From: Leptasterias polaris
Taxonomy: Eukaryota > Echinodermata > Asteroidea > Forcipulatida > Asteriidae
DNA length: 64,000 nt
Direction: 5' to 3'
Assembly: GCA_037783415.1 (NCBI GenBank)
Contig: JAZGTN010000008.1
Span: forward strand, 1,497,501 to 1,561,500
The notes below the pieces were generated by a model, which worked only from the letters and a program-made list of their open reading frames with translations, ran no database searches and was not told the DNA's origin. The translations under genes were made by a program, and so were the position numbers. This document shows, in pieces, positions 44,537 to 56,401 of this stretch; positions within the stretch are counted from its first letter, which is position 1; each line of letters starts with the position of its first letter.

Positions 44537-45630
44537 GAAAGAACCCTGGTACAAATCAAAGTTCCCCCCCCCCCCCCCCCCGAGTACTCTTGAATAGTGT
44601 TTGAAAACAAAAACTGCCTTGGCCCTTCAAGAACGAAGTATCAGGCCTGTACAATGCCAGAATTGCAAAGGCTCAAGTCAAGACTTGGACTAAGTCGCTC
44701 TTGAGTCCCATCCTTTAGAAACTTTGAAATTTGACTTGGACTTGACTTAAGATAGACTTGCCCTTTAAAAAAGACTTGCCCTTTAAAAAAGACTTGATGA
44801 CAACTCTGGTGCAATGTACGTGTACATGTGTACTTGCCACACAGCTACATGTATGTACATACAGTATGTAATAGCACAGATCTACATTGGTCTACAATTT
44901 AACAAGATGTTCAAAGTGCCTGGCATTGTTTGGGGTCCATCTGGCCGAGAAGAAAACCTGATTTAACTCAATCAAGTATGACTAACGATGGGAATCCTTG
45001 GCTAGCGCTGACTGTATTCACATAGTTATGGAACCATGATGACTTCACACTAGTCTGTTAATTGGGATTCTAATGTGTTAGGAAACATCTTCCAAAGATG
45101 TTATCTGGCAGCTGTGCTGAGAGATCTACGGAATTCGTTCACTTCACCCTCAGATACTCTTTTAACTCTGTCCGTCAATTCAACACATACATGGAAGTCC
45201 ATAATGATAGAAGATTGCGCTCGATTCAGTGCAAGTTACATGCCTTGCCTCAACACTGCCAGCAAACAAGCAGCTCACTGAAAATTGCCATTGATCTTCT
45301 ATTGGCCAGAAAACCCTTTTATAGTTTTTACATGGTTTAGATACAAGCAATGTATGCAACAAAACTTTACAAAGTAAACAACTGGCATATAATACGTGTA
45401 CATGTTATGATACAGAAATTTTGAAGTGAAACTGACAGCGTTGCCCTGGTTGGACCTACAATGGACACACTAAAAAAATAGAGCCCTACACCAGCCCAGG
45501 GAATTCATCTTCGAGAGGGCAAGGCTATTTTCATTTTGTAAAGGGTACTTCCATTGGAAACTTTTAAACTCTTTGGGAAAGTTTTGATTGGGGCACCAAG
45601 AACATGACCAGGGGCAAGACCTCCGTGGCC

Positions 45631-46398
45631 TTAAGCCGTGTTCGCACTGGATTAATGTTTTAACGAGATCGTGGTTAACATTCCAAAAGGTGAAACTTAC
45701 CAGCATCCGCACTTGGATTAATGACGTGGGTAAACTATAACCGACACGACCGGTAAAACTATAACTGACTAACTTAAGACAAACACAAGAGGGCACTATC
45801 GCAGTGACCTTTGACCGGGGTGCATGACAGCGAGAATGCAATGAGTGCAACCAAGCTTCCGTGTAAGCACATGTACGTGTACGTGTCATCTCACGATCAC
45901 GTGGCGGCGGGTCAAGGGACCGGATGTGGCTTTTTACCGGGACGGCTTTTACCCAGATCGCATTCGCACTGGACTATTCGGCTCGGTTAAACTGACCTGG
46001 TCAATTTAGCCGGGCAGAGGTGGGTCGGTTAAACTACCCATTCGGGTCGGGTAAATTACCTGGGAGGGAAACTTCCTGGGCTGTTCGCATTGGACTTATT
46101 TTGGGTTAACTAACCGAGCAAATGGGAAACTAACCGAGTCCAATGCGAACAGCCCAGGTCACTGCGATAGCGCCCTCTTGTGTTTGTCTTAAGTTAGTCG
46201 GTATGTGTTTTACCGATCGCGTCGGTTAGTTTACCCACGTCATTAATCCAAGTGCGGACGCTGGTAAGTTTCACCTTTTGGAATGTTAACCACTGTCTCG
46301 GTAAAACATTAATCCAATGCGAACACAGCTTTGGTTAAAAGTTTCCCATTTGCTCGGTTAGTTTACCCAAAATAAGTCCAATGCGAACACGGCTTTAG
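45631..46398. mobile_element. Palindromic DNA element, copy 2, internally rearranged
   Basis: Same family as 40052-40595. It opens TTAAGCCGTGTTCGCACTGG and closes CCAATGCGAACACGGCTTTA. It is about 220 bp longer because an internal end-like segment ('CTGTTCGCATTGGACTTA', 'GTCCAATGCGAACAGCCCAG') appears again in the middle, as if one copy had nested in another. The minus-strand open frame at 45470-45889 lies largely in it and is not a gene. Confidence 0.75.
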
Positions 46399-46851
46399 TG
46401 TAAATCTAGGCCTGCTACACTTGTTGTATACCAAGAAAATTTTGCTATTATAAGGGAAAGTGTGCACAGCAAAAGGTTGTAAGCAATTCATACATGAGCA
46501 AAGTTGTGAAAAAGTTTCAGTTGTTGCTCAGCCACTCGATAGTCGTTGTACCAAACTTAAAATCTGCATTCAGGGAACGGACCAAAACATGACTAGCAAA
46601 AATCTTCATGTAGTACATGTACCAGTACCAGTTAAGTGGGTAATTTGTTTTGTAAGTTAGCAATGTTATTGCTTTTTATGACCTGCAAGGACAAACTGTT
46701 GTAAAAACTGTGCGTGCCTGGCTGATAGTTAGAGTCCTTCGTTCTCCTGCCAGGCACTCCACAATGTACACTGAAGTATCGTGTTGTGTTGTGGATAATT
46801 TCTTCAAATTTGAGCTGTGTTATGTTAAAAAAAACAGAAATTTTTTTTGGG

Positions 46852-46962
46852 CAAAAAATAAGTTAGTGGCCTGACGTTTCGACCCTAGCAGAGTCTTTCT
46901 CGAAGGCTAAAAAAAGTTGTGCTAGGGTCAAAACGTCAGGCCACTAACTTATTTTTTGCATT
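46852..46962. repeat. ~40-bp inverted repeat, 'TTAGTGGCCTGACGTTT' hairpin
   Basis: GCAAAAAATAAGTTAGTGGC, CTGACGTTTCGACCCTAGCA, a ~30-base loop (AGTCTTTCTCGAAGGC), then the complement with one change (CG to TG). It appears to be a small hairpin element; I recall similar hairpins in other marine animals but cannot verify this. Confidence 0.8.
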
Positions 46963-47137
46963 TAACCACAGGTCCTTTTGGTTGGTAAGCAGTTTGCAAC
47001 AGCTAATTCTATTTTCTCAAAGTTTATTTTTTTAACATATAATGTTAAGTGCGTAAATTACTTTAAAAAGGGGCTCCGAGATCAAATTAATTGTTTGTAT
47101 CCACCCATTTGAGAAAACAAATCTGTGTAACTACATT

Positions 47138-47542
47138 TATTATAATAATAATAATAATAATGGCTTCTTATATATAGCGCTCATATCCATCACTCAGTGA
47201 CGCTCAAGGCACTTCAACTGTCAGTATTTTCCTGCAAGGTATGTGGAGCTACTTTTTGAAGTTTGAGACCTATTCCTTTACAAAACACCATGTAATGGTT
47301 TACAAGGTGCTGTGGCGCAATATATGCTGCCAATCAAACCAGGAACACCGGGGCGGACCCCTTCTCTTAACGATAAGTGCACTGGGTTCTTTTACGTGCA
47401 TTACACAACACACGGGACCAACGGCTTTACGTCCCATCCGAAGGACGAAGCAATAATGGTTAAGTGTCTCGAACCCACACTCTGCTGAGCAGAAACACCA
47501 GAGCTTGAGTCCGGTGCTCTTATCCGCTCGGCCACAACACCT
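47138..47542 (-). mobile_element. tRNA-derived SINE, subfamily B
   Basis: Minus-strand element with the subfamily-B body (GACGTAAAGCCGTTGGTCCC in element sense) and a short deletion at the end of the tRNA-like head. The tail at the left is (AAT)n. Confidence 0.87.
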
Positions 47543-47923
47543 CACATGTACAAATGTATGTAGAGTCCATATGAAAATGGGTAAACTAATTGTAAGTCTC
47601 TAACCTCAGGTTCAGGGTGTTTTATACTCTTCAAGAACAATTTTTGTCAAAATCCCAAAACGTTCGATGATGTCACATTTCAAATTATGATCTGCAAGTT
47701 TTTGTTTTTGTACAGATAATTGTTCATTCATTCCTGAATGTTGATGATGTTCAATCATGAAACGGCATTGAATTTGACCCTTTGACAGGCACAAAAATTA
47801 GGCCTACAGCATGTATTCCTTGGAATGGTAGAGAGACCCATTTGTTTCAAGTCCGACAATGTCATTTCAAATTTTTCTCTGAAAAAAGCATATAATAAAA
47901 TGAAATTTTACCAAATACTCTCA

Positions 47924-48538
47924 CAGGGTTCTGCCCAGGATTTGTTTAGTGCCGGAAATTTTTTTTTCCCTAGTACAGTCAAGTCAATTTCCTTTCGATC
48001 GTGCACGGAGTGGTTACACACGTGCGCCCTGCAGCTGTGCCTTGAATGTAGGCCCTCAGTGCGCGCACGCCTTTACCGCCATGGGAAAACAATTTACAGC
48101 ATCTATAGCATGGTGCTTACTCTGCAGTTCATTTCCGTTGTACTAAACGCTGTAGAATAGGGTTCGCAACATGATGAAACTGGTATCATGTTATTCCAAG
48201 CGTAAAGCTATAATCAGCGTGACTGGAAACCATTGCAAAATCAATGCGGGTTTCGTGCGTTGGATATATTATATTGTACATCGTAGCGGGAGGAATGCTC
48301 CATCCTGGATCATTAAAATAGACTCAAACCAAAGAAGTAGGCTACTCGAAACTTTGGATAAAACTGTTTACTGGTAAATAATTTGTTTTACACGTTGTTC
48401 AAAAAATTTTGAAGGAAATGGGCAAAAAAAAGGGAAATGTGTGGTGGTCGGAAAAAGAAAAAATTCTGCGAGTGCCGGTCGGGGAATCATGAGTGCCGGT
48501 CGGGTTTTCCGGCACCGACCACCGTGGGCAGAACCCTG
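47924..48538. mobile_element. 615-bp DNA element with 6-bp target duplication
   Basis: The ends are CAGGGTTCTGCCCA and TGGGCAGAACCCTG. Directly outside is CTCTCA on both sides (47918-47923 and 48539-48544). The sub-terminal GTGCCGG(A/T) and CCGGCAC motifs recur in a fragment at 8840-8935. Open frames inside (47825-48160, 47949-48146) show no known domain. Confidence 0.8.
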
Positions 48539-49549
48539 CTCTCATAAGGACTCTATTGGAAAATGAGTGAATCACAATTTACCTTGGAGTCCCTCTCAAT
48601 GTACACGATTTTTCTCTGCATATTTTTATAAATGCATGTTAAACTGTGGCAGCAAGTTTTGTTTTTTTCACATTTTGAATCTGGTCTTGTAAAAAAATGT
48701 CTGGTCCAGTAAAGATTTTGAGCTACAAGCCCTGTAGTCTTGTGGATTTTCTCCCCAAATTCGAGCCATGAGTATGAATTACTAATTTGTGCTACAGAAC
48801 TTGAACTAAATCCGTAAGTGCCGACTAGTATTTACGAATTACTACACATGTATACTGTACAAATCCTGATTACAAAAACGTATGGAAAAGTATAGTCTGT
48901 TGTACAAAACAGTAATTTGTACGTACGGATTAGGAATCTGTTACAAAATAGTTTTTCTTTTAACCATGTCCTACATTTAAATACAGTTCCATACATGTAC
49001 CTCCCAGAGTTAAACAAGATACAAATACGTACAAATTCAATGTCATTGAAACCTCCACACATAATGCATCCTGACATTCTGCAAATAATTATGACTTCTC
49101 CAAGAACCTCCTCCTCATTATGCTAGATGGTTATATCACCTCATAGTCATCAATTGCCCACCCATTCCTCCCCCTTAGCACCCCCCATCATCATTCCCTG
49201 GACATGCAGCGGGCAGAGAGAAAGGTGGTGGATTTACGTCATCATCATCGGTCATAGAGGAATTCCAGGGAGACCGATGGTTTATAATCGCACATATGTA
49301 GAATGCTGTCAAATTGCTTGGTGCAGGGCTGGTGAGAAAGTCAAAGTTCACCCAGTAGCACCTGGTAAATAGCTGAACTACAAATATTACAGGCAAAGTA
49401 TCCTTTGGTTTTTGGAAGCGTTTGATTGCTTTAATCCTACAATAAAACTCCCTGTGAAAATTTCATTTCAAATAGTGGTCGCGTTTTTGAGATATTGCTG
49501 AAAATCCGAAGCGAATATGTCAATGCAGGAAGAATAATCCCTACTATAC

Positions 49550-49620
49550 AAAAAGAAATACACAATCTGAGAAGCGTTTCTGACAGAAACGCTTCTCAGA
49601 TTCAAATTGTGAGGGCATAA
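49550..49620. repeat. Hairpin GAAGCGTTTCTG / CAGAAACGCTTC
   Basis: AATCTGAGAAGCGTTTCTG is followed almost at once by CAGAAACGCTTCTCAGATT. It forms the centre of a palindromic repeat whose relative lies at 31060-31365. Confidence 0.85.
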
Positions 49621-49777
49621 AATACTTATTTAAACATCACCACAAAACTTTGAAGTGAAATGTTTCTCAAAATGATTTATACTATCAAAAGCTGCTGTAG
49701 GCTTCTAACCAATAGGTTTTTATTGGCATTAATTTTAAGAGTGATTCCCTTTAAGTAATGATACTGTACAAAACTAC

Positions 49778-49814
49778 CCAATGAGTGCCATACCAATGGT
49801 ATGGCACTCATTGG
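49778..49814. repeat. Perfect 18-bp palindrome with one-base spacer
   Basis: CCAATGAGTGCCATACCA, one A, then the exact complement. 37 bases in all. Confidence 0.95.
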
Positions 49815-50673
49815 TTTACCATTGAAACAAGTACATCCAGATAATTTATCTCACCAAGTCAACTTATTTTCACTTGGTGAAGATAATTTATCTCCCCAAG
49901 TTAATATTGCTCAACCTGAGAAGTTGACTAAGCCGTGATAATTTATCTCTCAGGCACCGAGACCACTCAATCTACATTTTATATGAATTTTGTATCATCT
50001 TAAATTCAGCAAGGCATCTTGGCAATACATACTTGGTGAGATAAATTATCGGATAATAAAGAGGGATGCGACTGCAGTTTGTCCCAACAAGAAAAAGCGC
50101 CAGGCACAGCAAGTCTTTGCCAGCACTTTCCAATTTCCAAAGCTGGGAAACCCAAAATGAGACAATCGGCTGATCAGCTGAAGAAAATACGTGAATCAAC
50201 TTGTTGATGTACATTATGGTATGGCACTCCTGAAGCTCTGTAACATGTACGAGCTGGATTTACAATGTAGTCACTCTAGCCTGCTAAGCCTGCTAAGCCT
50301 GCTAAGCATACTAAACACTAACCAAGTGTGCTGAAGGGTGGATGGTCCCTTCTTGTACATGTACATGTATGTAGATTCTGTGTCCAATTAGTCCCTCATT
50401 GAATCTTGAAATCTTATGCAACTTATTCCCAAACATCAAAAAGAACCACCCCAGAAAGCAAACATCCTTGTTCCAAGAAGAACCCTAAAGCACTGTTGAG
50501 AATTTTTACAGACCAGACATTTTGATAAAAATGTAAACAGATTGGAAGGGAAAACAATCAACACATGGCACCAGAAGACACAATACAACAAGAATCGGTG
50601 ATTGTACATTATGCCTGATTGTACAGCACAGAGGCAACAGCAGGTAGGCTAATTGCCTCATGCATGTCCACCT

Positions 50674-50870
50674 GGGCTTAATTTCATAGAGCTGCTTTTA
50701 AGCATAGAAAGTAGCTAAGCACAACAAAATTATGCTTACCAGAATAAGGTAACCAGCCCAAATACCATTTTACATAGAGTTTGTGACTGGTATCCTGCTC
50801 CTTTTTGTTTTAAAGCAGGAAATTGTTAAGCAATATTCTCTGAATTAAGCAGCTCAATGAAATTGGGCCC
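50674..50870. mobile_element. 'GGGCCCAATTTCATAGAGCTGCTTAAGC' palindromic element
   Basis: Starts GGGCTTAATTTCATAGAGCT and ends CAATGAAATTGGGCCC. Confidence 0.82.
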
Positions 50871-51046
50871 AGGTCATTTCATTACATTGCACCTTGACAT
50901 TTATCCCTTAGATTGTGTGAGGTGCCTGTTTACCTACATATACATGTACCATGGACATGTAGGGAAAAAACTGCCTCGCTTTCACACGTCATGTACAAGA
51001 ACGAATTATAGGTCAACTGGATATCAGATCAGGGCTCGATTCCATC

Positions 51047-51368
51047 CTAGGCCAAGTTCGCGCAAGAGCCAATGGTTAACTAGTGGTTGTTTAGTGACGT
51101 ACGTAGTGCATGCGCACATGTAAGTTGTAGTGCGAACGACTGAAGTCAATAGTCATGTCATGTCAACGCGACCGGCGACTTATAACTGGTCCACTCTGCA
51201 CTGTGCTACATGTATATACGGCTATTGATTACCAGCGATGCGACCATGCCCCGTAGGCTGGTTCCAAATAGTCGACTAGCGTAGTCCAACTATCGTCGAC
51301 TAGACAGAGTTCGGGCTAACTTAGTCGAACTATGGTCAACGATAGTCCTTGCGCGAACTTGGCCCTAG
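51047..51368. mobile_element. Palindromic element, 'GGCCAAGTTCGCGCAAG' ends
   Basis: The ends CTAGGCCAAGTTCGCGCAAG and CTTGCGCGAACTTGGCCCTAG are inverted. The interior holds TAGTCGAC-rich small palindromes (51270-51305). Confidence 0.75.
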
Positions 51369-51599
51369 CTGTTTTTTTAAAGCCGAAAATTTTGCAAACA
51401 AATTTCCTGCTGGACGCACAACTACATGTAAGCAGGAAACCAGTCAAAGAGGGTGCATAAAATGGTATTTTTTGCTATTTTTAGTCACCTTTATGTACAT
51501 GGTGTTGGTAAGCAGATTGTTTTTTGCTGGCTGCTTTTCAAGCACGAGCAATTATCTAGATGAAATTGTTGCCTGAGGAATGATGAGATTCCTGAAACT

Positions 51600-53055
51600 G
51601 GATTGTGGGGCCTGGGGGTTCCCCCGTTGACCCTGAACCTCCCACATGTTACAATTCAGGATGTTTACATGGTTTGTACATCATTTAATTTGTACGGATG
51701 CAGACTCTGTGAACACCAGAAATACAAAACTGCAGATCAGACACAGTGGGGACTACGTAAAGTAATGGAAGGGAAAGATTTGGACTTGATTGGAGACATG
51801 CAGGCATTTGCCAAGTGTGTTCCCACTTGTCAAATTAATGAGATACTTTGTCAAAGACTGATGCCCTGGTATTTGATCCGGAAAGTGCGTTCCATAACCT
51901 GAGCCGTAAACGAGCTATTATAATACTATGTAGAGTAGAACACCTGTGCATGTGCAGTGTATCACTTTACAGTTGACACAGTACAGGGTTGCACACTGTA
52001 CTGTTCAGTGTTTTACACTCAGCAATTGATACAACTGAAATGAGCAGCTCATTATTGTCCCACTCCATGTACATAGCACTGATATTTATTTCCGAAGTAT
52101 GATGTACAGTGCCTCAGGAGAAAAACAAATTTGTATCATCACTTTCATATAAACACATGTAGAGCTACATTGTATGCAATGACATTGACATTTAAAGTGT
52201 ACATGAGAAAACCCTACATACAGAGTGTAAACTGTACTGTTATTAAGGTGCAGAAACAAATGGCCTCTATTGCCCTGGTCTTGGCCTTGGTGCCCCTTCA
52301 AAAGTATCCCATCGAATTTAAGATTTTCCAATTTGCAAAATGAAAATGGCCTTGCTCTCTCTCTCTCAAGATTAAATCCCAGGCCTGCAGAATAAACTGT
52401 CACATTGTAAAACCTATAGACCATGTTACATTTGTTTACAGAGCGGTGACCTTGTACATTCTAAAGCGTTTCCTGCAGGGCAAGATACTACACAGGCCAT
52501 GGGAAAATTTACATTGTGTGTCATAATTTTCACATAAATTCAAAATTTACAAAAGTAACAGCTGTACAGCTTTTGAGATGTCTCCCCTTTCTTCATATCA
52601 AAAGTTGAGAAAAATCAGACAGTGCAATCTCCATAAAACATAAGATTTGTTGTTTTCTTCCATTGAGCTGCGTACAAATGTGCCTGCAGGAAGTCCAGGC
52701 TCCGTGGCTCTTTTGTAAACATGTGATGTCACAGGTCACATCGTCTATAACACAACACATTTGTAACTCAGTCTCAGTATTTTAAATTATTTTTGCTATC
52801 ACAGGGACTACATGTACACAATACGTAATGTGCACATTGATGGTGGAGTTTTGTGGTTTGAACATACAACTTGGAAAGTGCTTACATTTTGATAGCACAA
52901 TAAATCACGTCCACAAATTGTACAATTGACTCATGCACTTGTAAGCAAGATCAAGTGAGAAAAGGGCACAGAAAAATCACAAATTATAATAATTCTGTTG
53001 AAGTGAAAACAGGAATGGTATTTGGCCCTTGGAATAAAGTGGGAATATTTTATGA
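51600..53055. other. Intergenic or intronic, no gene recognised
   Basis: An open frame at 51603-51902 (plus) is fairly long but shows no domain and no splice support. An old interspersed repeat lies at 52250-52390. Confidence 0.4.
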
Positions 53056-53058
53056 AGT

Positions 53059-53490
53059 AATAATAATAATAATAATGGCTTCTTATATAGCGCTCATATC
53101 CGTCACTCAGTGACGCTCAAGGCGCTTCAACAGTCAATATTTTCCTGCAAGGTATATATGTGGAGCTACTTTTTGAATTTTGAGGCCTATTTCTTTACAT
53201 AGCACCATGTAATGGTTTACAAGGTGCTGTGGCGCTATATGCAGCCGATCAAACCAGGAACACCGGGGCAAACCCCTTCTCTTTTCGATAAGTGCACTGG
53301 GTTCTTTACGTGCATTACACAACACACGGGACCAACGGCTTTACGTCCCATCCGAAGGACGAAGCAATAATGGTTAAGTGTCTTGCTTAATAAGAACACA
53401 AGTGTCACGACCGGGACTCGAACCCACACTCTGCTGAACAGAAACACCAGAGCTTGAGTCTGGTGCTCTTATCCGCTCGGCCACGACACT
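53059..53490 (-). mobile_element. tRNA-derived SINE, subfamily B
   Basis: Full-length minus-strand copy: head GTGTCGTGGCCGAGCGGATA at the right, subfamily-B body, (AAT)n tail at the left. Internal open frames in it are not genes. Confidence 0.88.
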
Positions 53491-54354
53491 AACCAAGGGG
53501 TGACCTATGGTAGGCTCTACAGTGAAAGTCTAAAAGACTTATCGGGCCTAAATTTAACAATTGTTTTGATTTTATCCAAGGGCAAAACGAATTGGAAAAC
53601 AGACTTACTGTAAATGTTTGCTTTTTCATGCCTGGGTAAATGATGGAACCAGTCGTTGCGTGTAGTTTCTTATCAAATACTATACAGTTTATTCCCCAGA
53701 AGTGCCCACTCTAGAAACAAATTATGCAACCCCTTGAGTCCCCCTTACATTTTAGCATTGGTGCTGCTGATTGTATGTTTTGTGCACAACGCTAAATGCA
53801 GAACTGCATTTTGGTTAATTAAACTATTTAGTCTACTCTTTATGAACAATGCCTGGTTTCCAGGGCAGGGGGTGGGGGGGGGGAGTTTTGCCAACTATTT
53901 CCCACAAAATTACAGCACAGAATGGCTAACGTCAATGAGAATGATTGAGTCCACACTATTAATCTACAGGCCTGCCCTGAAACTAAACTTCACACCATGC
54001 AAATAGCAGTGTCAATCAAACTTCTCCAGGCCTGATTAGGCAACTTCAATTACACTCAGAGGCAATAGAGACAGTTTCCTCTGTGCTCCTGGGACCCATT
54101 TCACTAAGAGCTACCTACTGTAAGATTGATCTTAACTGTCAGATCTAATTGTTTAGCAAAGTGTGATGTCACAACACAAATTATTATAAACAACTCATTT
54201 TAAGATGAATCTAGATGTGCTTTGTGAAATCAAGTCTGGGTCATTGCCTCGGTGCCCCTTGATTGAAATGATCTTCAATTGAAAATTTACAATTTCCCTC
54301 ATTGAGGTGGCGTAATGTTGATTGTATACTACTTCAGATAAAACTGCCTTGCCC

Positions 54355-54968
54355 TTAACCCTTTCCTTACCGAATTGTTTGGACATAAACAACTGCTGAT
54401 AACCGCATTGTTTGACCACTCAAGCGTGAAGCACACATTCTTACACAACAGAAAGCTTTCGTTCAAAGGGCATTTTTACAAACCCCATTATCTCCTTGAA
54501 GACATTGTTTTACAGCAAAATAAGTAATGAAAAAGTTCTCACTTATTGAATTTCCTTTCTTATAATCCAAAAATCATTATGATCGTCAATAAATGTCAAA
54601 GTTCTTTGTCTTTCTTTCCTTGGTGTGATCTGTAATCTCAAACACTTTTTTGTACACAAGTATATATGGCGCTCCGTAGGTGTTTGGCATTTCGGATCTT
54701 TCAACTCCAGTTTGAAGAGATTGTAAAATAGCAACCTTATTTTATTTGACCATCATTGGAAAGATCCGATCTTCCCCTTTCCAATGATGGTAAGCTTGGG
54801 TATGGAGGGCAAACATGGACAAAACTACAGCTTTATTACAAATGGCCTTTGTGCTCAGGCTTGAGTGCTTTTTTGTGTGTAAGCTTGGTCGACTAAAGTC
54901 GCCAATGGTAAGGAAGAGGAGATATTAGTGCAGTCGACTAAAGTCGCCTATGGTAAGGAAAAGGTTAA
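54355..54968. mobile_element. TTAA element, 'CCCTTTCCTTACC' family
   Basis: The left end is TTAACCCTTTCCTTACCG and the right end TATGGTAAGGAAAAGGTTAA. An internal direct repeat GTCGACTAAAGTCGCC(A/T)ATGG occurs twice near the right end. Non-coding. Confidence 0.75.
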
Positions 54969-55234
54969 AGGGGCACTGTCGTCCTGATCACAGCGAGTCT
55001 GTGGAGAGACGTCAAAATTTGATCTCTCACCCAGTTACATTGTACACCATACACACCCGCGCTACATTAACAATGACGGCACTCTTTAAAGCATTTGTTT
55101 GTGATGTGACGGTAAATACGCGTGCGCATGTACATGTACATGTACAGTAGTAACCGGGTGAGAGTTCATGTTTCCATGTCCAGCCACAAGCAGACTATGA
55201 TCACGATCGTCAATGAATGACAGTGCCCCATTAA
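54965..55234. mobile_element. TTAA element, 'GGGGCACTGTC' family
   Basis: The left end is TTAAAGGGGCACTGTCGTCC and the right end ATGACAGTGCCCCATTAA. It shares its left TTAA with the element before it. A TACATG microsatellite lies inside. Confidence 0.78.
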
Positions 55235-55239
55235 ATGTA

Positions 55240-56305
55240 TCACTATGGCTTGTTTTAAAATATCACTGCACTCATAAACTCAATACAAATACTCAGTCAA
55301 ACAGATGGTTAAGTTATGTCGCACAAAGTATGAATGTTGTATCCAACCGCCAGTAACCAACACTGTACACAATCGGGCAATGCTGGATCTGACCAACGCT
55401 TTTTCACTAGCCGATCCCCCCCCCCCCCCCAAAAAATGAAAAATAACTTCACAGGAAAGATTTTATTTTTAAACAACATGTGGACAGAGTGAGAGGTGGT
55501 GGCTATACATGTATATGTACAGCAATTTTTGCAGATGGTTTACAAAAAAATCAAGAATTAATTACTATAAAAAGGCAGTGACGTGTATGCCAGAACTGAT
55601 CATGCGCGGGGGTGAATGTTTTGGTTGGGGGACAAATACAAAGGTTAGAGTAGACCTTTTATTATGAATTTCAGACCTACAAAAAACTTGAAATAAAATA
55701 AACATATTATATTCTTATCATTTTGGGGATGAAAATTAAAAAACAAGGTTGGTGGTAGCGGGGATTCCAAAACGGAGCATGTCAGTTTAAGCGGGACACA
55801 TTACACTGTACATGTAGGTATAAGCAACAATAAATGAAAATACATACAATTTCATAAAGTACATGTCGGCTACTTCAGTACGCTTCATTGAGGGCACTTC
55901 ATGTAAAACTACTTGATTTGCCGGCTTATTAAAATAGCATTTAGTAAAACTTATCTGGTGCCGGTAATTACTAATCCTACTACTACCTAGTTGTAGAAAT
56001 GGCCAATATTAATAAATATTAAAATAACTAGTTGAACTTGTTTTAATGTACAACTCCCTGATATTTTGTCACACTAAAATTTAGTTAACTAATTTATTAA
56101 TTCAATTCATTTATTTTAGCATGGAGGTATTCTTCATCCAGAATGTTAGCAAGATGGCAAGGGAAATTTTTGCAATTTGCAAATTTACAATTTAAATTAC
56201 TACTCAAGCATGTCAAGACTCAGTCACAGTCACACTGTTGACCTTTTTAATTTAAAAAATTACAAAATACAATTTTAAAATACAATCAATGAGACATGGC
56301 AATAC
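55240..56305. other. Region downstream of the candidate exon's donor, no gene recognised
   Basis: AT-rich, with a C13 tract at 55418-55431 and TACATG runs. Only the donor of the 56310-56401 exon is recognisable. Confidence 0.4.
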
Positions 56306-56309
56306 ATAC

Positions 56310-56401
56310 CTGAATTGCCCATTTTCAGACTCAGAGTCTATTTGAACACACTCGGATGAGTCAGATGGAGAGCCATTTGTGGAATCAACTGCCGTGGCCA
56401 T
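56310..56401 (-). CDS. Candidate first coding exon, gene uncertain
   Basis: An ATG in fair context (TGACAATGG) opens 30 codons rich in Ser, Asp and Glu (MATAVDSTNGSPSDSSECVQ, then IDSESENGQF). It is followed by a good donor, AG|GTATGT, leaving two bases over. It lies head-to-head with MRPS9. It is on the HLCS strand about 19.5 kb upstream of HLCS exon a. However, it cannot join exon a, b or c in frame: each join I tried reaches a stop or a phase clash. It could be the first exon of another minus-strand gene, or a 5' HLCS exon whose ATG acts as an upstream open frame. No known protein was recognised. Confidence 0.4.

Noticed and set aside
51603..51902. 99-codon plus-strand frame with several Cys
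   Set aside because: No recognised domain, no repeat copy and no splice-site support; may be chance.
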